Shown in pieces: positions 18,364 through 27,395 of a DNA stretch of 53,878 nucleotides. The translations under genes and the position numbers were made by a program. Under the pieces are notes generated by a model that had not been told where the DNA came from, searched no databases, and was given only the letters and a program-made list of their open reading frames with translations. Positions within the stretch are counted from its first letter, which is position 1. Every line of letters begins with the position of its first letter. The stretch lies in contig JAGWOR010000014.1 in NCBI GenBank assembly GCA_028870845.1, positions 1 to 53,878 of the forward strand, read 5' to 3'. Source of the DNA: Gammaproteobacteria bacterium. GTDB lineage: Bacteria > Pseudomonadota > Gammaproteobacteria > Natronospirales > REEB76.

Positions 18364-20808
18364 ATGAAACACATGCGTCGCTCGCTTAAAACACTATATG
18401 TTGTGATTGGCGCGTTTACCGGACTCTTTGGGTTGGGGATGCTCGCTGTTGTCATCGCCTATATTGTGGTTGCCCCAAGCCTGCCCTCGGTTGCCGTCCT
18501 CAAGGACATTCACTTACAGGTGCCCCTCAGGGTTTACAGCCGTGATGGCCAGTTGTTGGCATCGTTCGGCGAGAAACGGCGCATTCCGCTCACTTACGAG
18601 CAGATACCCAAGCCCGTGGTAGAAGCCTTCGTGGCCGCGGAGGATGAGCATTATTGGGAACATCCCGGCGTGAGCATCCGTGGCCTGTTGCGCGCCGCTA
18701 TCCATCTGGCGCTTACCGGACAGAAAACCGAGGGTGGAGGCACCATCACCATGCAGGTGGCGCGCAATTTCTTTCTGAGCCGTGAGAAGACCTACACACG
18801 CAAGCTAAAAGAGGTGTTCCTGGCCCTCAAGATCGAGCATGAGCTGAGTAAGGAAGACATCCTGGATCTGTATCTCAACAAGATCTACCTCGGCAATCGT
18901 GCTTATGGGGTTGGAGCGGCCGCGGAAGTGTATTACGGCACCGATGTTGCCCACCTGAGCCTGCCGCAGATCGCCATGATCGCGGGCTTGCCCAAGGCGC
19001 CATCCACCGACAATCCGCTGATTAACCCGCAGCGCGCAATGGTGCGCCGAGGATATGTTCTCGGCCGCATGCGGGACGATGGCTACATTACACCGTCTGA
19101 ATACCAACAGGCCATGGCGGCACCCATGACCGCCTCCTATCACGAGCCTGCGGCAGAAGTGAATGCGCCCTATGTCGCCGAGATGGTGCGCGACTACATG
19201 ACATCAAAGTACGGCGATGATGCTTATACCGCAGGCTATTCCGTGGTCACCACCATCGACAGCCGCTTGCAGCCGCTTGCAGAGCAAGCTGTGCGTACAG
19301 GTCTGCTCGATTATGACAAGCGTCATGGCTGGAGGGGGCCGATCGCACAGGTATCCTTGCCGGTGAATGGCAGCCAATCGGATTGGGCCAAACTGGTGGC
19401 CGGACGGGTTCACATCGGTGGCCTGTATCCGGCGGTCGCACTTAAGCTGGAAAACCAGAGCGCTGATTTTTACGTGGATGGCGCAGGTATGGTGAGCGTC
19501 GATTGGAACGGGCTCAAATGGGCGCGCCGTTTTATCAGCATCAATTCCGTAGGTGCACGGCCGAGATCCGCGAGCGACATACTTAAACGCGGTGACATCG
19601 TTTATCTTGAACACGCCAATAATGGACAATGGTCACTGTCCCAGGTGCCCACTGCCCAGGGCGCACTGGTATGCATAGATCCCTTTGATGGCGCGATAGC
19701 CGCATTGGTTGGCGGCTTTGATTTTGACGTCAGCAAGTTCAACCGCGCGGTACAGGCACAGCGCCAGCCGGGATCCTCATTCAAGCCTTTCTATTATTCC
19801 GCAGCCCTCGAAGACGGGCTTACACCCGCGACTGTAATCAACAATTCGCCGGTGGTGGTTCAGGATCCAGCGCTCGCCAATATTTGGCGACCGCAAAACT
19901 ATGAAAAGAACGAGTTCGGCGGGCCTACGCGCTTGCGCGTGGCACTCGCGGACTCCCTTAACCTGGTTTCCATCCGTGTGCTGCAGCAGATCGGGGTGAA
20001 ATACGCCATCAATTATGCGACCAAATTCGGTTTCAATGCCGCGGATTTGCCCGATAACCTGACGCTGGCACTTGGCAGCGCCAGCCTCACGCCGCTGGAA
20101 ATGGCCCGTGGCTACGCAGTGTTCGCCAACCACGGTTTCCGGGTCACCCCATATTTCATCCAACGCATCATTGATGGTTCGGGGCAGGTGATCTATTCTG
20201 CCGACCCGCAGGTTGCCTGTGATACCTGCGGCTCTACTGCAACCGTACCCAGCGGCAATGCGGTGAACACACCCTCGCCCGCAGCATCAACACAAACGCT
20301 GGCCAAACCGGTCGCGCCGCCACCAACGCCTCAATTCGCGCCTGAAGTCATCACCCAGCAAAATGCCTGGCTTATGACCAGCATGCTGCAAAGCGTAGTG
20401 CAATATGGCACGGGTGCCGCGGCGGGAAGTCTCGGCCGCAACGACCTTGCCGGAAAGACCGGTACAAGCAATGATTGGTCCGACGCCTGGTTCGACGGGT
20501 TCAACAACGACATCGTGACGGTGGTGTGGGTCGGTAACGATCAACCATCCCAGTCCTTGGGCGACGGTGAACAGGGTGCCAAGGCGGCCTTGCCCATCTG
20601 GATGGACTTCATGGGGCCTGCTTTGCAGGGTGTTCCCCAGGCTCCGTTCATCGAGCCGCCGGGAATCGTACAGGCACGCATCGATCCCAGGACCGGCCTG
20701 TTGGCCAGCGCCAACACGCCCGGATCCATTTTTGAGTACTTCATGGTGGGCCACTTGCCGCTGAAAACCCAGGCTAAAAAGCCGGCAAACGGCAACAATA
20801 TTTTCTAA
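18364..20808 (+). CDS. mrcA: Penicillin-binding protein 1A, bifunctional peptidoglycan synthase
   Basis: Inner-membrane enzyme with glycosyltransferase and transpeptidase activities that polymerises and cross-links peptidoglycan. The 814 residues contain one N-terminal membrane helix (about 13-35) and a GT51 domain with EDEHYWEHPGVS, GGGTITMQVARN and the KEVFLALKIE segment (about 65-240). An OB-like insert follows at about 320-420. The transpeptidase has PGSSFKPF (active Ser), SLN, and KTGTSNDWSDAWF. A Ser/Thr/Pro-rich insertion with a Cys pair (CDTC) lies near residue 620, before the KTG box. It is divergent from pilM. Confidence 0.95.
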   Translation: MKHMRRSLKTLYVVIGAFTGLFGLGMLAVVIAYIVVAPSLPSVAVLKDIHLQVPLRVYSRDGQLLASFGEKRRIPLTYEQIPKPVVEAFVAAEDEHYWEHPGVSIRGLLRAAIHLALTGQKTEGGGTITMQVARNFFLSREKTYTRKLKEVFLALKIEHELSKEDILDLYLNKIYLGNRAYGVGAAAEVYYGTDVAHLSLPQIAMIAGLPKAPSTDNPLINPQRAMVRRGYVLGRMRDDGYITPSEYQQAMAAPMTASYHEPAAEVNAPYVAEMVRDYMTSKYGDDAYTAGYSVVTTIDSRLQPLAEQAVRTGLLDYDKRHGWRGPIAQVSLPVNGSQSDWAKLVAGRVHIGGLYPAVALKLENQSADFYVDGAGMVSVDWNGLKWARRFISINSVGARPRSASDILKRGDIVYLEHANNGQWSLSQVPTAQGALVCIDPFDGAIAALVGGFDFDVSKFNRAVQAQRQPGSSFKPFYYSAALEDGLTPATVINNSPVVVQDPALANIWRPQNYEKNEFGGPTRLRVALADSLNLVSIRVLQQIGVKYAINYATKFGFNAADLPDNLTLALGSASLTPLEMARGYAVFANHGFRVTPYFIQRIIDGSGQVIYSADPQVACDTCGSTATVPSGNAVNTPSPAASTQTLAKPVAPPPTPQFAPEVITQQNAWLMTSMLQSVVQYGTGAAAGSLGRNDLAGKTGTSNDWSDAWFDGFNNDIVTVVWVGNDQPSQSLGDGEQGAKAALPIWMDFMGPALQGVPQAPFIEPPGIVQARIDPRTGLLASANTPGSIFEYFMVGHLPLKTQAKKPANGNNIF

Positions 20809-20853
20809 TGAGTATGTTAGCCTTCCCCCAGGGGTGACCTGCAGCCAGCACTC

Positions 20854-21471
20854 ATGACAAGGCGAGCTTCTCCACGCGCTGATGAGCTACGGCACCTGCT
20901 GGCACAGGAAGCGGCCCGCATCATGGCTGAGGAGGGAGTGCGCGATTTCCTGTTTGCGAAGCGCAAGGCCGCAGAACGCCTGGGATTCGATACCCGTAAT
21001 CTGCATCTGCCCACCAATATGGAAGTTGAAAACGCCCTGGCAGCGCATCAAAGGTTGTTCAAGGCCGACACCCAGCCCGCCCGCATACGCCAGCTGCGTA
21101 AAACGGCGCGTGACGCCATGCAGATGCTCAACGGGTTTGACGCCCGCCTGGTCGGACCGGTGCTTGCGGGCACCGCCGCGGATCACGCCATCATTTATTT
21201 GCATGTGTTCACCGACGTGCCTGAGCAGGTGGCGATTTTTCTCATGGAAAAACACATTCCCTATGAAATTTCCGCACGCAAGCTCAGATCCGGCGACGGC
21301 GTGCAGCACAGCTACCCGGTCTACAGCTTCGTGGCTGGCGATGTTCCCATCGAACTTACGGTATTCAGCCAGGATGGAATCCGCGAAGCGCCTGCCAGCC
21401 CCTTGGATGGCAAACCCATGCGGCGTGCATCGTTGCAGGAACTGGAGAGCATGTTAGCCATGGGCGATTAG
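20854..21471 (+). CDS. Conserved-looking uncharacterised protein
   Basis: I do not recognise this 205-residue protein. The N-terminal third is strongly charged and helical (RADELRHLLAQEAARIMAEE, then FAKRKAAERLG). A middle region lies around DARLVGPVLAGTAADHA. The C-terminal half looks alpha/beta, with alternating hydrophobic strands (AIIYLHVFTD, PVYSFVAGDVPIELTVFS) and ending in an acidic helix. No signal peptide or membrane segment is present. Codon use matches its neighbours, and it follows mrcA by 45 bases in the same direction, so co-transcription is likely. Nothing visible supports a specific enzymatic function. Confidence 0.8.
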   Translation: MTRRASPRADELRHLLAQEAARIMAEEGVRDFLFAKRKAAERLGFDTRNLHLPTNMEVENALAAHQRLFKADTQPARIRQLRKTARDAMQMLNGFDARLVGPVLAGTAADHAIIYLHVFTDVPEQVAIFLMEKHIPYEISARKLRSGDGVQHSYPVYSFVAGDVPIELTVFSQDGIREAPASPLDGKPMRRASLQELESMLAMGD

Positions 21472-21488
21472 GCTTGCCGCTGGCAAGC
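21472..21488. terminator. Hairpin between convergent genes (possible terminator)
   Basis: GCTTGCC and GGCAAGC form a perfect seven-base stem with a three-base loop directly after the stop of the 205-residue gene, in the 64-base gap before convergent gltA. There is no strong T run on either side, so if it terminates it may act weakly or in both directions. Confidence 0.4.
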
Positions 21489-21535
21489 TGCCCGTTTAGG
21501 ACCGGCTGGCAAGGGACTCGGGCATGCAGCCGGGC

Positions 21536-22828
21536 TTATTTGCGCTGGTTGATTTCCGCGTAATCGCGCTTGACCTCGCCAGTATACAGCTGGCGTGGAC
21601 GGCCGATTTTCATATGTGGATCCGAAATCATTTCCTGCCAGTGGGTTACCCAGCCGGCGGTGCGCGCGATCGCGAACATCACGGTCATCATATGCACGGG
21701 TATGCCAAGCGCGCGATAAATGATGCCGGAATAGAAATCCACGTTTGGATAGAGTTTCTTCTCGATGAAGTAATCGTCCTTCAAGGCGATCTCTTCCAGT
21801 CGCATGGCGAGTTCCAGAGTCGGGTCATCGCGGCCAAGTTTTTCCAGTACCTGGTGACAGGTGGCGCGAATGATCTTGGCGCGTGGGTCATAATTCTTGT
21901 ATACACGATGACCGAAACCCATGAGGCGAAATCCGGAATTTTTGTCTTTGGCCCGGGTGATGGCTTTGTCGATATTCTTCACATCACCGATGTCTCTCAA
22001 CATATTGAGAACCGCTTCGTTAGCTCCGCCATGCGCCGGACCCCAGAGAGTGGCGATGCCGGCGGCGATTGCCGCGTACGGATTGGTATTGGAGCTTCCC
22101 GCCAGGCGCACCGTGGAGGTCGAGGCATTCTGCTCATGGTCAGCATGCAGTATGAACAGCAGATCCAGGGCCTTGGCGGCAACCGGATCAACCTTATAGG
22201 GTTCAGCCGGCACCGAGAACAGCATGTTAAGGAAATTTGAACAGTAATCCAGGTCATTTCTTGGATACACGAATGGCTGGCCGGTGCCGTGTTTGTATAC
22301 GGCGGCGGCCAGGGTCGGCATCTTGGCGATAATGCGATGCGCAAAAACCTCCCTATGCCTGGGATTATGGATGTCGGTGGAATCGTGATAGAAGGCTGAT
22401 AGCGACCCCACAACAGCGGTCAACATGGCCATGGGGTGGGCGTCGTAATGGAAACCGCTGAAAAACCGCAGCACGGCTTCGTTAACCATGGAATGGCGGC
22501 GCAACGAATTGCGGAATCCCTCTAATTGCTGTTTGGTGGGCAGTTCCCCGTAGAGCAGCAGGTAGGAAACCTCGATGAAATTGCTGTGCTCAGCCAGTTG
22601 TTCAACTGGATAACCGCGATACAGCAATACGCCTTTCTCACCATCGATGTAGGTGATCCTGCTTTCGCAACTCGCGGTAGCCATGAATCCGGGATCAAAT
22701 GTAAATACACCCAGATCCTTGTTCAGTGTGCTGATATCCAGTGTACCGGGGCCAAGACTGCCCTCACGCAGGGGTAAATCTGCGGTTTTGCCGCTCGGAT
22801 CGGAAAGTTTGTAGATTTTGTTGGCCAT
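21536..22828 (-). CDS. gltA: Citrate synthase (GltA)
   Basis: Condenses oxaloacetate and acetyl-CoA at the entry of the TCA cycle. The 430 residues match the hexameric type-II enzyme of Gram-negative bacteria. They include the N-terminal strand domain ([15 protein letters not shown]), [17 protein letters not shown] with active-site His, [27 protein letters not shown] with the second His, and [14 protein letters not shown] plus the catalytic Asp in [14 protein letters not shown] seven bases before the ATG supports the start. It is monocistronic with an apparent leader of about 140 bases. Confidence 0.97.
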   Translation of the reverse strand: MANKIYKLSDPSGKTADLPLREGSLGPGTLDISTLNKDLGVFTFDPGFMATASCESRITYIDGEKGVLLYRGYPVEQLAEHSNFIEVSYLLLYGELPTKQQLEGFRNSLRRHSMVNEAVLRFFSGFHYDAHPMAMLTAVVGSLSAFYHDSTDIHNPRHREVFAHRIIAKMPTLAAAVYKHGTGQPFVYPRNDLDYCSNFLNMLFSVPAEPYKVDPVAAKALDLLFILHADHEQNASTSTVRLAGSSNTNPYAAIAAGIATLWGPAHGGANEAVLNMLRDIGDVKNIDKAITRAKDKNSGFRLMGFGHRVYKNYDPRAKIIRATCHQVLEKLGRDDPTLELAMRLEEIALKDDYFIEKKLYPNVDFYSGIIYRALGIPVHMMTVMFAIARTAGWVTHWQEMISDPHMKIGRPRQLYTGEVKRDYAEINQRK

Positions 22829-22888
22829 GTTGAATCTCCATAGTCAGCTTAGCGAGAGTTGCTCAGGCACAACTGGGGCTGGGCGCAG

Positions 22889-22928
22889 ACCCCGTGCAAT
22901 TACCTTGAATTGAAAAATGCTACGGGGT
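22889..22928 (-). promoter_or_regulatory. Stem-loop in the gltA leader
   Basis: ACCCCGT (22889-22895) and ACGGGGT (22922-22928) are perfect complements. The stem can extend inward with GCA and TGC. It would fold in the untranslated leader of gltA mRNA if transcription starts near the candidate promoter upstream. Function is unknown. Confidence 0.35.
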
Positions 22929-22976
22929 TGAGTCTTGCGAAGGGCTGCAATCAAGCCGGGATAATTCAGATTAAAA

Positions 22977-23005
22977 ATTATATCACCGCGACAGATGGCG
23001 CTGAC
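22977..23005 (-). promoter_or_regulatory. Candidate gltA promoter with consensus -10
   Basis: On the minus strand a perfect TATAAT occupies 22977-22982. The matching -35 position with 17-base spacing (23000-23005, GTCAGC) is poor, which suggests dependence on an activator. A 14-base palindrome abuts it immediately upstream. Confidence 0.45.
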
Positions 23006-23019
23006 CTGACCTAGGTCAG
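23006..23019. promoter_or_regulatory. 14-base palindrome CTGACCTAGGTCAG, possible operator
   Basis: Perfect dyad adjoining the -35 region of the proposed gltA promoter. A further partial copy (CTGAC) precedes it directly. The site is also just downstream of the rpmE terminator-like hairpin. No regulator can be named from the sequence. Confidence 0.4.
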
Positions 23020-23029
23020 AAAATTACTG

Positions 23030-23053
23030 GATTCCCGGATAGCCGGGGGAATC
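23030..23053 (-). terminator. Probable rpmE terminator
   Basis: GATTC/GAATC and CCGG/CCGG arms form a hairpin that on the minus strand follows the rpmE stop by 17 bases. It is trailed by TAATTTTCTG, a moderate T-rich tail. Confidence 0.5.
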
Positions 23054-23070
23054 ATCCACGCTTCGGCGGA

Positions 23071-23271
23071 TTAGCGCGCATATTTCTTGCGGAATTTGTC
23101 CACTCGTCCCGCGGTATCAACAATCTTCTGTTTGCCGGTAAAAAACGGGTGGCAGCTGGAGCAGACTTCCACGTGTAGATCCTTGCCCAGAGTTGAACGT
23201 GTGACAAAGCTGTTGCCACAGCTGCATGTCACGGTAATTTCCTTGTACTCGGGGTGGATGCCGGATTTCAT
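23071..23271 (-). CDS. rpmE: 50S ribosomal protein L31 (zinc-containing type)
   Basis: Component of the large ribosomal subunit. The 66 residues begin [12 protein letters not shown] and retain the zinc-binding cysteines in TCSCGN and [11 protein letters not shown], so this is the Zn-bearing paralogue rather than the Cys-less YkgM type. ATG at 23271 is chosen because AGAGG lies five bases upstream and it matches the family start; the longer frame to 23367 is not typical. Confidence 0.95.
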   Translation of the reverse strand: MKSGIHPEYKEITVTCSCGNSFVTRSTLGKDLHVEVCSSCHPFFTGKQKIVDTAGRVDKFRKKYAR

Positions 23272-23687
23272 GAGCGCCTCTGGGTCGCGGAATTTACGCA
23301 GTTTCAAGGGGCGCGCATGATAACGCGCACCTGCATGGGCAGCAAGTCTTGATGCATGACCCGCCATCCGGCCAAAGGCTTAGTTTATAAATGTAATTCG
23401 GCGTCTCATGCGTTGGCTGTAAGCCACTGACCTGCAACATGAATACAGGTTGTACACAAAATCAGTGGATAACTCTGTGGATTAATCTCTGGCGGCTGGA
23501 TCGGGGCCGCGGCGGGGTCACATGAGCTTTGGATCGGTGAATTCTTGCCCACTGGATAAATTGCTTATAAATCAATAAATTGCACACAAACGGGCTTTAG
23601 TGGCTGCGGAACATCCAGCAGGAGTTCCACGCATCACATACCAGCCAAGCTCATGTGCATAACCTCTTGTTCGAGGCTGAAAATCTG
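23272..23687. other. Gene-free stretch with a group of DnaA-box-like 9-mers
   Basis: No credible coding frame is seen in these 416 bases between rpmE and rof. Relative to the consensus TTATNCACA, one perfect match lies at 23654-23662 (TGTGCATAA). Single-mismatch copies are at 23450-23458 (TTGTACACA), 23464-23472 (AGTGGATAA) and 23476-23484 (TGTGGATTA). Two-mismatch copies are at 23551-23559 and 23579-23587. The last two flank an AT-rich block at about 23555-23582. The rpmE promoter must lie here too, but I cannot place it with confidence. Confidence 0.4.
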
Positions 23688-23942
23688 CTATCCGACAGGG
23701 CCCTCACCCGTGATTGGGATAGTGATCATTCGATCCAGTCGAAGTCGCCGGCATTGGCCCTGGGCGTTGCGTGCCACCAGGAATTCTTCACCTTCTCGGG
23801 TTTCCAGATCTTCCGGAGTCAGTGTTTCCAGATAGGTTACGCCATCCAGATCCCGCCATCGCACCCGCAGGGGGGTGTGATGGAGTATGGCGATTTCATA
23901 CTGACTATAGAGCGCACAAGATATCGGCTGGTAATCAGTCAT
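23688..23942 (-). CDS. rof: Rho-binding antiterminator (Rof family)
   Basis: Small inhibitor of transcription termination factor Rho. The 84 residues begin MTDYQPISCALYSQYEIA, closely like the E. coli Rof opening YQPINCDDYDNLELA, and end with the matching LRLDRMITI strand. The fold is expected to be Sm-like. ATG 23942 is preferred over TTG 23948; no good ribosome-binding site is visible for either. It is 18 bases downstream of hemW on the same strand. Confidence 0.82.
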   Translation of the reverse strand: MTDYQPISCALYSQYEIAILHHTPLRVRWRDLDGVTYLETLTPEDLETREGEEFLVARNAQGQCRRLRLDRMITIPITGEGPVG

Positions 23943-23966
23943 GCGCAAACATGCGTCTGCTGGTGT

Positions 23967-25193
23967 TCATGTGGGTAAGTTTAGGTCAGGCAGGGTACGG
24001 CAATTGCCGGCGTGGACCCTGCGCCTGGGCGGCTGGCGAGGTTGATCCGGAAGAAACCGGGCTTGCAAGTCGTTAAGAAAGGCGTAACCGATTGAGCTCG
24101 GATGCCAGCATCCTGCCTGACAGCGCATCAGCTTTAAACCCTCTGCTTCTTCGAGTGCGGGCAGTAGAGTTGAAAAAGCCAATCCAGTGGCGGTTTCAAA
24201 ATCTTCGGCGCTGAATCCCTCATACAGGCGCAGCCTGTTGAGCATGAATTCGAAAATACGATCCTCGTTTCCGATTAACCTCGTGTCCCCCACAGCCCCA
24301 TCGCTGCCCGCATGCTGCAGGTACGATCGTGGCTGTTTGATTTTCCACATGCGCGTTATTTGATTCTGCTGTGCATGCGTTAATTTGCCATGCGCACCTG
24401 CTCCGATACCGAGATAATCACCAAATCGCCAATAATTCAGGTTATGCCGGCAGCGCCTGTTGGTACGTGCATATGCTGAAATTTCGTACTGCTGAAAACC
24501 ATGTTCATCGAGCAGCCTGGCGCAGGCCTGCTGCATTTGCCACACCGTTTCCCCATCCGGGAGCGCAGGTGGATGCGCATGGAAAGAGGTATTGGGCTCG
24601 ATGGCAAGCTGATAATGGGATAAGTGCGCTGGTTCCAGCGCCAGTGCGCTGCGTATATCGGCCAGTGCCTGGGTCACCGTTTGCTGCGGCAGTCCATACA
24701 TCAGGTCGAGGTTAAAATTATCCAGGCCGGCAGCATGGGCTTCATGGGCGGCATGCCGTGCTTCATCTGCTGTGTGGATGCGCCCCAGCAGGCGCAGATG
24801 CTCATTATTTAGGCTTTGTACCCCGATCGACAGGCGGGTGACGCCCGCCGCCTTGTATTCGGCGAAGCGTCCGCGCTCCACGGTACCAGGATTGGCTTCC
24901 AGGGTGACTTCGGCGCCTGTGGCTATCGGCAGCATTTGCCCCATGGCATGGAGTAGTTCAGCGATGGCTTCCGGCTTGAACAAGCTGGGGGTGCCGCCGC
25001 CCAAAAACACTGTCTGCACCGGCCGGCCCTGAACCAGGGGCAAGTCACGCTGCAGGTCGCGCAGCAGCGCTGCAATATATTCGGCTTCCGGAACTTCGCC
25101 CTTTAGAGCGTGCGAATTGAAATCACAATACGGGCACTTGCGTACGCACCAGGGCAGGTGCACATACAGTGAGAGTGGTGGATCAAGGAGCAT
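23967..25193 (-). CDS. hemW: Radical SAM protein HemW (coproporphyrinogen III oxidase-like)
   Basis: Member of the HemN/HemW radical SAM family, now regarded as a heme chaperone rather than a coproporphyrinogen dehydrogenase. The 408 residues carry the cluster motif CVRKCPYCDF near residue 16, GGGTPSLF (SAM binding) and SIGVQSLNNEHL. As in HemW there is no extra N-terminal Cys seen in HemN. The start overlaps the end of rdgB by 11 bases, placing it in an rph-rdgB-hemW run. Confidence 0.92.
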   Translation of the reverse strand: MLLDPPLSLYVHLPWCVRKCPYCDFNSHALKGEVPEAEYIAALLRDLQRDLPLVQGRPVQTVFLGGGTPSLFKPEAIAELLHAMGQMLPIATGAEVTLEANPGTVERGRFAEYKAAGVTRLSIGVQSLNNEHLRLLGRIHTADEARHAAHEAHAAGLDNFNLDLMYGLPQQTVTQALADIRSALALEPAHLSHYQLAIEPNTSFHAHPPALPDGETVWQMQQACARLLDEHGFQQYEISAYARTNRRCRHNLNYWRFGDYLGIGAGAHGKLTHAQQNQITRMWKIKQPRSYLQHAGSDGAVGDTRLIGNEDRIFEFMLNRLRLYEGFSAEDFETATGLAFSTLLPALEEAEGLKLMRCQAGCWHPSSIGYAFLNDLQARFLPDQPRQPPRRRVHAGNCRTLPDLNLPT

Positions 25194-25809
25194 ATTTTTG
25201 CCACTGACGCCCTTCCAATAGCGTCAATTCCTGTAGCAGCTTGCGTAAAGCCTGACCGCGGTGGCTAAGCTGGTTTTTGTCCGATGGCGAGAGTTCGGCA
25301 GATGACATGTTTATTTCCGGCACCAGGAACACCGGATCGTATCCAAAACCGTTTCGGCCCCGCGGCTCTTCGAGTATCCGACCATCCCACGAAGCTTCGC
25401 AGATTACGGGCGCGCTATCGCCCGCGTCACGTACAAATGCCACGATGCATCGGAAACGCGCCGTACGTTTCGCCGCAGGTACCTGTCTGAGTTCATACAG
25501 GAGTTTTTTCAGGTTAGCAGCATCACTGGCGCCCTCACCAGCATAGCGTGCCGAATACACGCCCGGTGCGCCGTTCAATGCGTCCACTTCCAGGCCGGAA
25601 TCGTCTGCGATCGCGGGCAGCCCGCTGACACGGGCAGCATGGCGCGCCTTCAGCAGGGCATTGTCACGGAAACTGGAAGCGCTTTCTTCGATTGGTTTCA
25701 CACCATATGCATCCTGCGGGCTTACATCGATACCGGTATCCATCAGCAGCGCACGCAACTCGTGCAGTTTGCCCGGATTGCCGGTGGCCAGCACTACTTT
25801 TTTGATCAT
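25183..25809 (-). CDS. rdgB: XTP/dITP diphosphatase (RdgB/HAM1)
   Basis: Hydrolyses non-canonical purine nucleotides (XTP, dITP, ITP) to monophosphates, keeping them out of DNA and RNA. The 208 residues show [13 protein letters not shown] at the N-terminus, [24 protein letters not shown] with the catalytic acid, and [11 protein letters not shown]. The C-terminal HRGQALRKL is also typical. It overlaps rph upstream by four bases and hemW downstream by 11. Confidence 0.95.
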   Translation of the reverse strand: MIKKVVLATGNPGKLHELRALLMDTGIDVSPQDAYGVKPIEESASSFRDNALLKARHAARVSGLPAIADDSGLEVDALNGAPGVYSARYAGEGASDAANLKKLLYELRQVPAAKRTARFRCIVAFVRDAGDSAPVICEASWDGRILEEPRGRNGFGYDPVFLVPEINMSSAELSPSDKNQLSHRGQALRKLLQELTLLEGRQWQKYAP

Positions 25810-26522
25810 TGAGCCAATGCCGCGGACTGAGCTGTGATGAGCGCATGGATGCCCTGGGTTGCCAGGGTAAGTAATTGTTCCAGCTGGTCGCGTCCGAATG
25901 CATGCTCTTCAGCCGTGCCCTGGATCTCTACAAATTCTCCGGCGGTATTCATAACCACGTTCATATCGGTTTCCGCCCGGGAATCCTCCTGATAATCAAG
26001 ATCCAGCATGGCCTGACCATTCACAATGCCAACGGATACCGCGGCCACCGCATTGCGCACCGGAGTTTGTTTTAAAACACCCTGTTTGCAGAGCCGATGT
26101 GTGGCGTCCACCACGGCCAGGTAACCCCCGGTAATGGCTGCAGTGCGTGTGCCTCCATCAGCCTGAAGCACGTCACAGTCAATGATCAGGGTTCGTTCCC
26201 CAAGGCTCTTGAGGTTCAGTGCGGCACGCAGCGCGCGCCCTATCAGGCGCTGGATTTCCAGCGTGCGGCCCGCCTGCCTGCCGCGCGCCGCCTCTCGTTT
26301 GGTACGCAAATGTGTGGCACGTGGCAGCATGCTGTACTCAGCCGTCAGCCAGCCTTTGCCGGTGCCCTTGAGAAACGCCGGTACCTGTTCCTCAATACTC
26401 GCGGTACACAGCACCCGGGTATCACCGAAGCCGACCAGCACGGAACCTTCTGCATGGCGGGTGTAGTTCCGGGTAAAGCTTACTGGACGTAACTGATTAT
26501 TGGCGCGACCCTGGCTGCGCAT
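25806..26522 (-). CDS. rph: Ribonuclease PH (Rph)
   Basis: Phosphorolytic 3'-exoribonuclease that trims tRNA precursors. Starting at ATG 26522, which has GGAG six bases upstream, gives 238 residues beginning [14 protein letters not shown], the family start; a GTG at 26534 lies inside the ribosome-binding site and is rejected. Further motifs are [33 protein letters not shown] and [17 protein letters not shown]. The full-length C-terminus is intact, unlike the frameshifted gene of E. coli K-12. Confidence 0.96.
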   Translation of the reverse strand: MRSQGRANNQLRPVSFTRNYTRHAEGSVLVGFGDTRVLCTASIEEQVPAFLKGTGKGWLTAEYSMLPRATHLRTKREAARGRQAGRTLEIQRLIGRALRAALNLKSLGERTLIIDCDVLQADGGTRTAAITGGYLAVVDATHRLCKQGVLKQTPVRNAVAAVSVGIVNGQAMLDLDYQEDSRAETDMNVVMNTAGEFVEIQGTAEEHAFGRDQLEQLLTLATQGIHALITAQSAALAQ

Positions 26523-26558
26523 GTGAAACTCCACTTTAAAATATGTCCGCGGGCCTGG

Positions 26559-27359
26559 TTACCCAGGCCAGCGTAGTGCAACCGCCGTGACGTTGTCGCT
26601 TACCGGTGTTGCGCGCAGTTCAGCTTCCAGCGCCAATGCTTCCAGGCTGGCCTGCAGCTCCAGTTGTTCGCCCATGGCGCGCGCCAACTGCGTATCCGTG
26701 AACGGTGACCAGAAGCCGTCGGTGCATAAAAGCACCACATCCCCTGCCAGCAGCGGGTGTGGATCCGATATATCTATGGTCGGCAATTCCGGGTCGCCAC
26801 CCAGGCATTGATCCACGAAATTGCGCAGTGGGTGCATTGCCAGCTCATTGTCATCCAATAAGCCCTGTTGTGCCAGGATTTCCACCGCGCTGTGATCGCG
26901 CGTGCGCTCAATAACTTCCCGGTCACGTATGAAATACACGCGGCTGTCACCCACATGCGCCCAGCGCACCATGCCGGCGGTGATCAGCGCAGCAGTGATG
27001 GTGGTTCGTGGGCGCAATTCCGACTCCAGTTCGTTTCTCAGATCCACAACCGCGCGGTGTGCCGCAATGATGCTGCTGCGCAGAAACTCCGCAGGATCGA
27101 GCTGGGATGCCTGTTCCTGGTATGCCTGCGCCAGGGCTTCCACGGCGGTTTCCGCCGCTATATCGCCGCCCACATGGCCACCCATGCCGTCTGCTACCAG
27201 CAGCAGCGCGCGTCCATCCTGAAGAATGATCCGGGCTCTGTCTTGATTTTCAACGCGATTCCCCAAGCGGGACACCTGGGCTGTTTCGATTTTCACTGTA
27301 AGGCCTTGTCGGACGGGCTGTCTATCGGCTGGCTGGGTATTTAGCTTACCATTTTGCAT
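26559..27359 (-). CDS. PP2C-family serine/threonine protein phosphatase
   Basis: Soluble metal-dependent phosphatase of 266 residues. ENQDRA, VADGMGGHVGGDIAAE, HVGDSRVYF, TRDHSAVEIL, LLCTDGFW and DNVTAVAL give the full PP2C motif set, including the metal-binding aspartates. No kinase or type VI secretion gene is adjacent, so its target is unknown. ATG 27359 has GGGG five bases upstream; a GTG at 27296 also has a plausible AAGG and would remove 21 non-conserved residues. It is divergent from yicC. Confidence 0.88.
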   Translation of the reverse strand: MQNGKLNTQPADRQPVRQGLTVKIETAQVSRLGNRVENQDRARIILQDGRALLLVADGMGGHVGGDIAAETAVEALAQAYQEQASQLDPAEFLRSSIIAAHRAVVDLRNELESELRPRTTITAALITAGMVRWAHVGDSRVYFIRDREVIERTRDHSAVEILAQQGLLDDNELAMHPLRNFVDQCLGGDPELPTIDISDPHPLLAGDVVLLCTDGFWSPFTDTQLARAMGEQLELQASLEALALEAELRATPVSDNVTAVALRWPG

Positions 27360-27395
27360 TATTACCCCGGTGTTCCGGCAGCAAGGTTACTTAAT

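Noticed and set aside
23450-23662. Calling this region the chromosomal replication origin
   Set aside because: DnaA-like sites are present, but only one is perfect. dnaA, dnaN, rpmH, mnmG and similar neighbours are absent, and the AT-rich block is short.
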